The notes under the pieces are model-generated. The model was not told the DNA's origin and did not search any database. It was given only the letters and a program-made list of their open reading frames with translations. DNA of 14,755 nt, from the NCBI GenBank assembly GCA_030145965.1, contig JASKZT010000244.1, forward strand, positions 1-14,755, read 5' to 3'. A program made the position numbers and the translations under genes. Below, piece by piece: positions 7,249 through 13,172 of this stretch. Position 1 is the first letter of the stretch. Every line of letters begins with the position of its first letter. Source of the stretch: Ornithinimicrobium sp. (GTDB taxonomy: Bacteria; Actinomycetota; Actinomycetes; Actinomycetales; Dermatophilaceae).

Positions 7249-7281
7249 CACGCCGCCGCGCCCGAGGGGCGGGGCGGCGTG
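7249..7281. terminator. Strong bidirectional terminator hairpin
   Basis: A 15-position stem (7249-7263 with 7267-7281) has a single G-G mismatch and a 3-nt loop GAG. It lies in the 49-nt gap between the convergent deacetylase and amino acid ATPase genes, 10 nt after one stop codon and 8 nt after the other. There is no T tract on either strand. Confidence 0.65.
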
Positions 7282-7288
7282 GACGTGG

Positions 7289-8047
7289 CTAGTGGTCGCT
7301 CAGCTGCGCCAGGAAGGCCTGGCCGCGCTCGCTGGTCGGCGCCCGGAGCACCTGGTCGGGCGGGCCCTGCTCGGCGATGCCGCCGTCGGCGAGGAGGACC
7401 ACCCGGTCGGCCGCCCGCTGGGCGAAGCGCATCTCGTGCGTGACGACCATCATCGTCATGCCGTCGTCGGCCAGGGACCGCATGACGTCGAGGACCTCGC
7501 CGACGAGCTCGGGGTCCAGCGCCGAGGTGGGCTCGTCGAAGAGCATGACGGCCGGGTCCATGGCGAGCGCCCGGGCGATGGCGACCCGCTGCTGCTGGCC
7601 GCCGGAGAGGTGCTCGGGGTAGGAGCCGGCCTTGTGGGCCAGGCCCACGCGCTCGAGCAGCTCGCCGGCGCGCGAGCGGGCCTCGTCCGCGGACCGGCCG
7701 AGCACCTCGCGCTGGGCGACCGTGAGGTTGCCCATGACGGTCATGTGCGGGAAGAGGTTGAAGGACTGGAAGACCATCCCGATCCGGGCCCGCAGGGAGT
7801 TCAGGCCCTTCTCGGTGTAGGCGAGCCGCTCGCCCGCGACCTCGATCGTGCCCTCGCTGATGCGCTCCAGCCCGTTGACGCAGCGCAGCAGCGTGCTCTT
7901 GCCGGCGCCCGAGGGCCCGATGAGGGTGACGACCTCGCCCTCGTGGACGTCGAGGTCCACGCCGTCGAGCACCGTCGTGCTCCCGAACCGCTTGACGATG
8001 CCTCGCATCGAGACCAGGGGCCTGCCCCGTCCGTCCGTGCTGGTCAT
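7289..8047 (-). CDS. Polar amino acid ABC transporter, ATP-binding protein
   Basis: 252-residue GlnQ-class ATPase. Walker A is GPSGAGKS (44-51), Q-loop Q94 is in [11 protein letters not shown], the signature LSGGQQQ is at 147-153, Walker B is VMLFDE (167-172) and the switch histidine is H204 in THEMRFA. The phrases [13 protein letters not shown] and [13 protein letters not shown] are typical of the polar amino acid subfamily, and there is no TOBE domain, unlike the iron ATPase of this window. Its ATG overlaps the permease stop by 4 nt (ATGA). It is the last gene of the operon, and a strong hairpin follows. The substrate is set by the binding protein and cannot be fixed from sequence; glutamine, glutamate, arginine and cystine are all possible. 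Confidence 0.9.
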   Translation of the reverse strand: MTSTDGRGRPLVSMRGIVKRFGSTTVLDGVDLDVHEGEVVTLIGPSGAGKSTLLRCVNGLERISEGTIEVAGERLAYTEKGLNSLRARIGMVFQSFNLFPHMTVMGNLTVAQREVLGRSADEARSRAGELLERVGLAHKAGSYPEHLSGGQQQRVAIARALAMDPAVMLFDEPTSALDPELVGEVLDVMRSLADDGMTMMVVTHEMRFAQRAADRVVLLADGGIAEQGPPDQVLRAPTSERGQAFLAQLSDH

Positions 8048-8754
8048 GCCGACCTCACTCCTTCCTGCTCATGCCGCCGTGCCCGGACGGTCGCCTCCGG
8101 CCGGCGGTGGGCGCCGAGCCGGTGCTCGAGCCAGGAGACCAGCGCGGTCAGCGCCAGCACGATGACGAGGTAGTAGATCGCCACGACGATGTAGGACGTC
8201 AGCGGTTCGTAGGTGGTCGCCGCCATGTTGCGCGACGTCTGGAACAGCTCGGTCATCCCGATGAAGGAGACGAGCGAGGAGTCCTTCACGGCGATGATGT
8301 ACTGGTTGCCGAGCACCGGCAGCGTCGTGCGCAGCGCCAGCGGCGCCTGCACCCGCTTGAGCGTCCTCAGCCGCGACATCCCCAGCGAGCGGGAGGCCTC
8401 GGTCAGGCCCTTGGGCACGGCCTGGAAGCCGGAGCGCAGGATCTCGGCGATGTAGGCCGAGTTGTGGAAGGCGAGCGCCAGCGCGCCGGCCCAGAAGGCG
8501 TCGAGCGTGACGACCGCGGTCAGACCGAAGTAGATGATGAAGATCTGGGTGATGAGCGGCGTGCCGCGGACCAGGCCGATGTAGGCGGTGGCCAGCCAGC
8601 GCAGCGGCCGCACCCCGCTCATGGTCATGGCGGCGACGACCGCGCCGCCCACCATGGCCATGACGAGGGCGGCCGCGGTCAGCCGGAGCGTGACCCAGGT
8701 GGCCTCGAGGAAGAGCGGCGAGTACTCGGCGAACAGCTCGAGGAAGGAGGACAC
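8044..8754 (-). CDS. Polar amino acid ABC transporter, permease
   Basis: 236-residue inner-membrane permease of the GlnP/HisMQ type. The pattern YIGLVRGTPLITQIFIIYFG (59-78) is characteristic of polar amino acid permeases. The EAA loop that contacts the ATPase is at 119-148 (EASRSLGMSRLRTLKRVQAP...). About five hydrophobic segments can be seen. The C-terminal tail is strongly basic (HRRPEATVRARRHEQEG). The GTG start has GAGG a few bases upstream, adjacent to the stop codon of the binding-protein gene, with 9 nt between the two genes. Only one permease gene is present, so the channel is presumably a homodimer. Confidence 0.9.
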   Translation of the reverse strand: MSSFLELFAEYSPLFLEATWVTLRLTAAALVMAMVGGAVVAAMTMSGVRPLRWLATAYIGLVRGTPLITQIFIIYFGLTAVVTLDAFWAGALALAFHNSAYIAEILRSGFQAVPKGLTEASRSLGMSRLRTLKRVQAPLALRTTLPVLGNQYIIAVKDSSLVSFIGMTELFQTSRNMAATTYEPLTSYIVVAIYYLVIVLALTALVSWLEHRLGAHRRPEATVRARRHEQEGVRSA

Positions 8755-8763
8755 GGCCGGACC

Positions 8764-9666
8764 TCAGCCCTGCGAGGTCTCGGCCGCGTCGTCCGAACCC
8801 TGGTCGTCGCTCTCGAGGCGGGAGATGTCCTTGCCGAAGTACTTCTCGGAGATCTCGGCGTAGGTGCCGTTCTCCTTGATCGTGGCCAGCGCCTCGTCGA
8901 GCGCCTCCTGGAGCTCGGCGTTGCCCTCGTCGACGGCGAAGGCGGGCTCCTCGGTGAAGACCGGGTCGCCGCACTCGACGAGGTCGAGGCCGGACTCCTG
9001 GATCTGGTAGAGACCGACGTTGCGGTCGGTCATCGCGGCGTCCAGCCGGCCGGTGGAGACGTCCTGCAGCGCGGTGACGTCGGAGGTGAAGGTGCGCACC
9101 TCGCCGAGCCAGTCGCCGCCGTTCTCGGCGAGCCAGTCCTGGTAGGTCGTGCCGCTCGCGACGCCGATGACCGGGGAGTCGAGCTCGCTGATGTCGGTGC
9201 ACCCGGTGCCCGGGGCGACGAACGCCTGGGCGCCGGAGACGTAGTAGCTGTCGGTGAAGTCGACCTGCTCGTCGCGCTCCTCGGTGGGCGTCATCGAGGC
9301 GATGAGCACGTCGTAGCGGTTCGCCTTCAGCCCCTGGATCAGGGTGTCGAAGGCTCCGGTCTGGGAGTCGACCTCCAGGCCGAGCTCCTCGGCGACCGCG
9401 ACGCCGATGTCGTGGTCGAAGCCGGTCAGGGTGTTGCCCTCGAAGTAGCTGAAGGGCTGGAACTCACCGGACATGGCGACGACGAGGGTGCCCTCCTCGT
9501 CGACGCCGAGCTCGTTGTCCGAGGCTCCGCCGCCGCAGGCGGTCAGGGCCAGGGTGGCGGCGCCGGCGGCGGCCAGGGCGGCCGTGCGACGGTGGGCGCG
9601 TCGGGTGCTGGAAGGCTTGCTGTCTCCTCGGGGGGTCGGGCCAGGGCTACCGGACAACGTAACCAC
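8764..9666 (-). CDS. Polar amino acid-binding lipoprotein of the ABC importer
   Basis: Periplasmic-type binding protein (SBP family 3), 300 residues if read from GTG 9666. The lipobox LALTAC ends at Cys44, preceded by the basic STRRAHRR and a hydrophobic core. The mature domain begins GTLVVAMSGEFQPFSYFEG and includes GFDHDIGVAVAEELG and DVLIASMTPTEERDEQVDFT, typical of the family. The start is problematic. GTG 9666 puts 43 residues before the lipobox Cys and lies upstream of the likely transcription start. The good ribosome binding site GAGGAG (9629-9624) is followed, 5 nt later, by AAG (codon 17, 9618-9616) where a start is expected. From that point the signal peptide would have a normal length of 27 residues. 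First gene of a three-gene importer operon. Confidence 0.85.
   Translation of the reverse strand: MVTLSGSPGPTPRGDSKPSSTRRAHRRTAALAAAGAATLALTACGGGASDNELGVDEEGTLVVAMSGEFQPFSYFEGNTLTGFDHDIGVAVAEELGLEVDSQTGAFDTLIQGLKANRYDVLIASMTPTEERDEQVDFTDSYYVSGAQAFVAPGTGCTDISELDSPVIGVASGTTYQDWLAENGGDWLGEVRTFTSDVTALQDVSTGRLDAAMTDRNVGLYQIQESGLDLVECGDPVFTEEPAFAVDEGNAELQEALDEALATIKENGTYAEISEKYFGKDISRLESDDQGSDDAAETSQG
9624..9629 (-). promoter_or_regulatory. Ribosome binding site GAGGAG without a normal start codon
   Basis: On the minus strand GAGGAG is followed by ACAGC and then AAG in the binding-protein frame. No ATG, GTG or TTG occurs in that frame between here and the lipobox. See the finding on this start. 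Confidence 0.5.
9656..9661 (-). promoter_or_regulatory. -10 hexamer TACGTT for the amino acid importer operon
   Basis: TACGTT matches TAnnnT on the minus strand. Transcription would begin near 9649, about 20 nt before GAGGAG, giving a short normal leader. A weak ACGACG lies 17 nt upstream as a possible -35. If this is the promoter, GTG 9666 is not in the transcript. Confidence 0.45.
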
Positions 9667-9761
9667 GACCGCGACCCGCGTCGTGCCGAGGTCGGGGAAC
9701 GGGTCGGGATCCGCTACGCGCGCGCGCCTTGGCCCGCGCGGCAGCGCCGGCAGCGGCGCTC

Positions 9762-9794
9762 CGCGATCGTGACGCGATCGTGACGCGATCGTGA
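9762..9794. repeat. Three perfect tandem copies of an 11-bp unit
   Basis: CGCGATCGTGA is repeated three times without a mismatch (9762-9772, 9773-9783, 9784-9794). Each unit holds the palindrome CGATCG, so three palindromes are spaced 11 bp apart, about one helical turn. The array lies in the 148-nt gap (9667-9814) between the importer operon and the saccharopine dehydrogenase fragments, about 100 nt upstream of the importer promoter. An operator array is possible. The rest of this gap holds only a short CGCGCG stem at 9721-9740. Confidence 0.75.
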
Positions 9795-9814
9795 TGGACG
9801 GTGCCCGTCAGCCG

Positions 9815-10369
9815 TCAGTGGACGTGCCGGCGGAACCACGCCAGGCTCGCCGCCCACGGCCCGGAGCGGTCGGCGAGGTCGGGCAGGAGCGGCGCGAGCT
9901 CGGCGGAGAAGCTCTCGCTGGACTCCCGCGGCAGGAGCGAGGGCAGGTTGTCGATGGCGATGACGTCCAGGGGGTGCGTGGTGCCGCCCACCTGCCGGAC
10001 CGGCTCGTCCCACGTCGTGATGGCGGTGTTGACCGGCACGAGGTTGGCGTCGGAGGTGACGTCGCAGGTCACGTCACCCACGACCCGCAGGCGGCGGTCC
10101 GCCGTGAGGTCGGCCTCGGTGACGAAGGGCTCCTGGCCGTCCGAGCCTATGCTCACGACGCAGTTGACGAGGACGTCGTGGGCCAGCAGCGCCGCCCGGT
10201 CCAGCCGGATCGTGTCGGGCCGGTCCCACCGGGTCACGTGGCACCCGGCGACCGTGAGCGCCTCGACCGCGCCGCGGCCCGAGCGCCCGCGCGAGCCGAT
10301 GACCAGCGTGCGCTCGGGCTCGGCCGGCGTCGTTCCCCGCAGCCGGGCGTCGAGTTCCTCCCGCGTCAT
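9815..10369 (-). CDS. Saccharopine dehydrogenase, C-terminal (NAD-binding) fragment
   Basis: 184 residues from ATG 10369, or 187 from GTG 10378. It starts MTREELDARL, a linker typical of the middle of saccharopine dehydrogenase. TLVIGSRGRSGRGAVEAL is the glycine-rich NAD-binding turn. VLVNCVVSIG, the LRVVGDVTCDVTSDANLVPV segment and IAIDNLPSLLPRESS are family segments of the substrate and dimer region. The ATG overlaps the stop codon of the N-terminal fragment (ATGA), so re-initiation is possible, but I see no ribosome binding site. It lacks the N-terminal catalytic domain and cannot be a complete enzyme alone. The frame stays open to its natural stop at 9815. Confidence 0.75.
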   Translation of the reverse strand: MTREELDARLRGTTPAEPERTLVIGSRGRSGRGAVEALTVAGCHVTRWDRPDTIRLDRAALLAHDVLVNCVVSIGSDGQEPFVTEADLTADRRLRVVGDVTCDVTSDANLVPVNTAITTWDEPVRQVGGTTHPLDVIAIDNLPSLLPRESSESFSAELAPLLPDLADRSGPWAASLAWFRRHVH

Positions 10370-10857
10370 CGGGCCCACGGGTACGTCGGCGCGGCCCTCT
10401 CGGCGCTGCGCGCGCGGGGCGCCCTCGACGGCCCCGCCCAGAAGCCGAAGGCGACGACGCGCTTGCCGCCGACCGTGAGGTACTCGACGTCCAGCAGCTC
10501 CCCGCCGCCGCGGCGGAAGCGGTCGAGCACCTTCTCAGCACCTTCCTGCCCCTTGTAGGCGTGGGCGAAGAAGACGTGGGTGTGGCGCAGGTCCTCGGGG
10601 TCCTCGGGCAGCTCCTTGATGCCGACGACGACCGCGCCCTCGGGGGCGTCGGCCCAGGAGCCGGCCGGAGCCGTGGCGCAGCCGACGGCGACGTACTCCT
10701 CGAGGGGGACGACGCGGGTGGGCGACTCCTCGATCGTCACCGCGAAGCCGTCGGCGACGAGCCGGGCCGCGTCGGCGGGGACGATCGGGACGCGCTGCTC
10801 GGTCGGACGCGCCTCGGCACGGATCCACAGGTGGGGTCGGGTCAGGGGGTCGGTCAT
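10366..10857 (-). CDS. Saccharopine dehydrogenase, N-terminal fragment with a shifted tail
   Basis: 163 residues from ATG 10857. Residues 1-142 are the N-terminal domain of saccharopine dehydrogenase: HLWIRAEARPTEQRVPIVP, then GIKELP and HTHVFFAHAYK, in which K81 and H99 match the catalytic Lys and His of the family, then GGGELLDVEYL and VVAFGFWAG. From residue 143 on, the sequence (PSRAPRARSAERAAPTYPWAR) is foreign because the DNA from 10431 down to 10382 is inverted, and it stops at 10366. The ATG start is supported by TACCCT 7 nt upstream (leaderless form). Normal enzymes of this family are about 350-370 residues; the two fragments together give that length. The fragment may fold but lacks NAD binding. 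Confidence 0.75.
   Translation of the reverse strand: MTDPLTRPHLWIRAEARPTEQRVPIVPADAARLVADGFAVTIEESPTRVVPLEEYVAVGCATAPAGSWADAPEGAVVVGIKELPEDPEDLRHTHVFFAHAYKGQEGAEKVLDRFRRGGGELLDVEYLTVGGKRVVAFGFWAGPSRAPRARSAERAAPTYPWAR
10379..10435. other. 50-bp inverted segment within the saccharopine dehydrogenase gene
   Basis: On the plus strand, GGG (10379-10381) precedes a 50-bp core (10382-10431) followed by CCCC (10432-10435). Read on the plus strand, this piece encodes GYVGAALSALRARGALDG, the conserved linking helix that follows FGFWAG in saccharopine dehydrogenase, while the gene itself runs on the minus strand. Flipping the core between the G and C runs and restoring one C gives FGFWAGYVGAAL... and ...ALDGPVGPMTREELDARL in a single frame. 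No recombinase gene or long inverted repeat lies nearby. Confidence 0.82.
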
Positions 10858-10864
10858 GGGGTCA

Positions 10865-10870
10865 AGGGTA
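10865..10870 (-). promoter_or_regulatory. -10 hexamer TACCCT before the saccharopine dehydrogenase start
   Basis: On the minus strand TACCCT is followed by 7 nt (TGACCCC) and the ATG at 10857. The hexamer is identical to that before the Nudix gene. It sits back to back with the promoter of the divergent protease gene. Confidence 0.5.
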
Positions 10871-10894
10871 TGGAGTGTCCGCCACCCGGTGCGC

Positions 10895-10900
10895 CAGAAT
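10895..10900 (+). promoter_or_regulatory. -10-like hexamer CAGAAT of a leaderless protease gene
   Basis: CAGAAT, six bases, then ATG 10907, with no ribosome binding site. It differs from the consensus TAnnnT only in its first base. Confidence 0.5.
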
Positions 10901-10906
10901 GCCGCC

Positions 10907-11974
10907 ATGGGGATGTTCGAGGGGGCCGCGCGCAGGCGGCGGGCCGCCGAGCTGGAGCGGCGGCTGGCCGAGCTGGACGCGTGGGACCGCCGCTACGGGC
11001 TGGGCGGCGCCCCGCCCGGCCATCCCGCCCACCGCCCGGACACGACCTGGCGCCACCACTCGCCCGACGGCGTCGCACCGCTGCGCGCCCTGGACCCGGC
11101 GCCGAGAGCGCTCGCGCACCGTCCGCGGCGGCGCCGGGGACGTGGGGTCCTCGCGCTGCTCGCCGTGGGCACGGTCGCCGCGGCGGTGGCCCTGCCCGCG
11201 CAGCGGGTCCAGGTGCAGGACTGGGCGGCGCAGGCCGCCCGCTCGGTCATGGGCCTGCCCGAGCAGGAGACGGCGGGGGACGGGGGCGGCACCGCCCGGG
11301 GGGACCGGGCCCTCGACGAGATCGTCCAGCGCTGGACGCCGCCGGCGGACACGCCGGTCTGGGGCTGGGAGCCGCCTCGCGGGACCCGGGTCCGGCCACC
11401 GGTCGAGGCGACGACGAGCGGGTCCTACGTCGTCCTCCAGACCCAGCCCGGCACCGACGTCCCCGTCGGCTTCTCGCCCTGCGGTCCCGTAGGGGTGGTG
11501 GTCAACCCGGCCTCGGCGCCCCCGGACCACACCGAGCTCGTCCAGGCCTCCCTCGGCCGGCTGGGCGCCGCCTCCGGGCTTGAGCTCCTGCTCGTCGGCG
11601 AGACCGACGACGTCTGGACCGAGGAGTCGCGCGACCTGGGCGCCCCGGTGCTCGTGTCGTGGTCCGACCCCGCGACGGTGCCGCTGCTCGACGGGCCGAC
11701 CGTGGGGCTGGGCGGGGCGACCACGGTGAGCGGGCCGGACGGGGTGCGCTGGCACGCGACCGGCCAGGTCGTCCTGGACAGCACGGCCCTGACCCGGTGG
11801 GAGCAGCACGCCTCGGTCCTCGACCACGAGCTCGCCCACGTGCTGGGTCTCGACCACGTCGACGACCCGGGCGAGCTCATGGCGGCCGTGAGCACGACCG
11901 GCCGCGCCGGCTTCGGGCCCGGCGACCTCCAGGGGCTCGCGGCCCTCGGCGCCATCCCCTGCCCGGGGGAGTGA
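10907..11974 (+). CDS. Second membrane-anchored matrixin-like metalloprotease
   Basis: 355 residues. The N-terminal 1-75 are charged and cytosolic, with an Arg-rich start and a possible short coiled coil (RRAAELERRLAELDAW). A single membrane helix at about 79-98 follows RRRRGRG, then a spacer, then the protease domain from about 188. The active site HELAHVLGLDH (307-317) gives zinc ligands H307, H311 and H317 and catalytic E308. M325 in GELMAAVS fits the Met-turn. C192 (SPCGPVGVVVN) and C352 (PCPGE) align with the cysteine pair of the protein at 1721-2431. Shared landmarks include VVVNP, LLLVGET, APVLVSWSD, VGLGGATTVSGP and QVVLDS. Start chosen at ATG 10907 by its -10 spacing; an ATG two codons on is also possible. 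Substrate unknown. Confidence 0.8.
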   Translation: MGMFEGAARRRRAAELERRLAELDAWDRRYGLGGAPPGHPAHRPDTTWRHHSPDGVAPLRALDPAPRALAHRPRRRRGRGVLALLAVGTVAAAVALPAQRVQVQDWAAQAARSVMGLPEQETAGDGGGTARGDRALDEIVQRWTPPADTPVWGWEPPRGTRVRPPVEATTSGSYVVLQTQPGTDVPVGFSPCGPVGVVVNPASAPPDHTELVQASLGRLGAASGLELLLVGETDDVWTEESRDLGAPVLVSWSDPATVPLLDGPTVGLGGATTVSGPDGVRWHATGQVVLDSTALTRWEQHASVLDHELAHVLGLDHVDDPGELMAAVSTTGRAGFGPGDLQGLAALGAIPCPGE

Positions 11975-11977
11975 GGC

Positions 11978-13129
11978 TCAGACCAGGGCGGACCGGACCC
12001 GGCGCACCGCCTCGCGCATCAGCTCCTCGCTCGTGCCGACGTTGAGCCGGGCGAAACCCTGCCCGCCCGCGCCGAACGCCGGGCCGGGGGAGAGCAGCAC
12101 CCGCCCCCGCTCGAGGAAGGTCTGCGCGGGGTCCGGCCCCAGCCCGAGCTCGCGGCAGTCCAGCCAGGCCAGGTAGGACGCGGTGCCGGGGGCGTAGCGC
12201 ACCTGCGGCAGCTCCTCGGCGAGGAGGGCGGCGAGCTGGGCCGTGCGGGCCTCGAGCTCGGCGGTGACGGTGGCCAGCCAGTCGCGGCCCTCGGCGTAGG
12301 CGGCGACCGCGGCGTACTGGCCCAGGATCGAGGGCGCCCAGTCGGTCTCGGCCGGGATGTCGGGCCACCGGTCGGGCGAGGCGGTGGCGCCGACGGCGAG
12401 CTTGAGCCCGGCGGTGTTCCACGCCTTGGACGGCGAGTGCAGGGCGATGCCCACCTCGCGCGCCGCGTCCGAGACGGTGAGCCAGGGCACGAACGGCCGG
12501 GGGCTGCCGGGGTGGACCAGCGGGGCGTGGATCTCGTCCGAGACGACGACCGCGCCGTGCTCCCGGGCCAGCTCGGCCAGCTCGGCCAGGTCCGCCGTCG
12601 GGTACACGAGCCCGAGGGGGTTGTGCGGGCTGCACAGCAGGACGACGCGGGTGCCCTCCGCGAGCGCGCGCGCCATCCCGTCGAGGTCGAGGCGGCCGCC
12701 GGAGGCGACGTCGAGCATCGGCACCTCGTGCGCCTCGAGCCCGAGCGAGCGCAGCCACGGGTAGAAGGAGAGGTAGACCGGCGGGTTGAGCACCACGCGG
12801 TCGCCCGGTCGCGTCAGCGACCGCAGCACCTCCTTGACGCCGTGGCCGACGTCGGCGAAGAGCCGCAGCGAGCCCTCGCCCGCCGCCGGGTCCCAGCCCC
12901 AGGTGTCGCGCGCGAAGCCGGCGAACGCCTCGGTGACCGGCGCGGGGTCGCCGGCGTAGCCGTAGTCGGACCGCTCGACGGCCAGCCGGATCGCGTCGGC
13001 GACGGCCGGCGCCGCGCGCACGTCCATCTCGGCCGTCCACGCGGGGAGCACCCCGTCGGGCACGCGGCTCCACTTGGCCGAGCGGTGCTCGAGCATCTGC
13101 TCCAGCGTGAGGTCGAAGGGGGTCGCCAT
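11978..13129 (-). CDS. PatB/MalY-type PLP-dependent C-S lyase or aminotransferase
   Basis: 383-residue fold-type I PLP enzyme. The Schiff-base lysine is K235 in HSPSKAWNTAGLK, the pattern of the MalY/PatB cystathionine beta-lyase group. CSPHNPLG (166-173) supplies the Asn that contacts PLP, VVVSDEIHAPLV (194-205) the Asp that binds the ring nitrogen, and GFARLNVGTS near the end the Arg that binds the substrate carboxylate. The opening PAWTAEMDVRAAP, with a DYGYAGDP segment, is also typical. The likely reaction is beta-elimination from cystathionine or another cysteine conjugate, giving pyruvate, ammonia and a thiol; transaminase activity is an alternative. ATG 13129 lies 6 nt after CAGTCT. 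Its stop lies 3 nt from that of the convergent protease, within the palindrome TGAGGCTCA. Confidence 0.87.
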   Translation of the reverse strand: MATPFDLTLEQMLEHRSAKWSRVPDGVLPAWTAEMDVRAAPAVADAIRLAVERSDYGYAGDPAPVTEAFAGFARDTWGWDPAAGEGSLRLFADVGHGVKEVLRSLTRPGDRVVLNPPVYLSFYPWLRSLGLEAHEVPMLDVASGGRLDLDGMARALAEGTRVVLLCSPHNPLGLVYPTADLAELAELAREHGAVVVSDEIHAPLVHPGSPRPFVPWLTVSDAAREVGIALHSPSKAWNTAGLKLAVGATASPDRWPDIPAETDWAPSILGQYAAVAAYAEGRDWLATVTAELEARTAQLAALLAEELPQVRYAPGTASYLAWLDCRELGLGPDPAQTFLERGRVLLSPGPAFGAGGQGFARLNVGTSEELMREAVRRVRSALV

Positions 13130-13135
13130 CGCCCC

Positions 13136-13141
13136 AGACTG
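13136..13141 (-). promoter_or_regulatory. -10-like hexamer CAGTCT before the PLP enzyme gene
   Basis: On the minus strand CAGTCT, GGGGCG, then ATG 13129. It fits nAnnnT with the 6-nt spacing of the other leaderless genes. Confidence 0.4.
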
Positions 13142-13161
13142 TCAGCCCCCCGGCGCCGCGC

Positions 13162-13167
13162 CAGGAT
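13162..13167 (+). promoter_or_regulatory. -10-like hexamer CAGGAT before hypothetical gene
   Basis: CAGGAT ends 5 nt before ATG 13173. CTGTCA at 13139-13144 lies 17 nt upstream and matches TTGACA at four of six positions. That -35-like box overlaps the -10 of the divergent gene. Confidence 0.4.
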
Positions 13168-13172
13168 GGGGT

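Larger units (their letters stand above)
9815..10857 (-). pseudogene. Saccharopine dehydrogenase gene broken by a micro-inversion
   Basis: Read end to end, the minus strand encodes a full saccharopine dehydrogenase (NAD+, L-lysine-forming type): the N-terminal AlaDH/PNT-like domain up to GFWAG, then the Rossmann NAD-binding domain starting at about MTREELDARL. The linking helix is missing from the sense strand because 50 bp are inverted (10382-10431), and the frames differ by one base. Both halves are otherwise intact, with no other stop codon, so the event looks recent. Whether the gene is dead or makes two polypeptides cannot be told from sequence. Confidence 0.8.

Noticed and set aside
9721..9740. 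CGCGCG...CGCGCG stem as a terminator of the saccharopine dehydrogenase transcript
   Set aside because: Only six alternating C/G pairs with a mismatched interior, and about 75 nt past the stop codon. Such stems are expected by chance in this DNA.
10379..10435. Programmed, phase-variable invertible element
   Set aside because: The flanking inverted repeats are only 3-4 bp, no recombinase gene is in the window, and re-inversion alone would leave the frame off by one. A mutation by template switching fits better.
9791..10558. Long plus-strand open frame across the saccharopine dehydrogenase region
   Set aside because: It is open only because of GC-rich codon bias. The one meaningful part, GYVGAALSALRARGALDG, is the inverted piece of the minus-strand gene.
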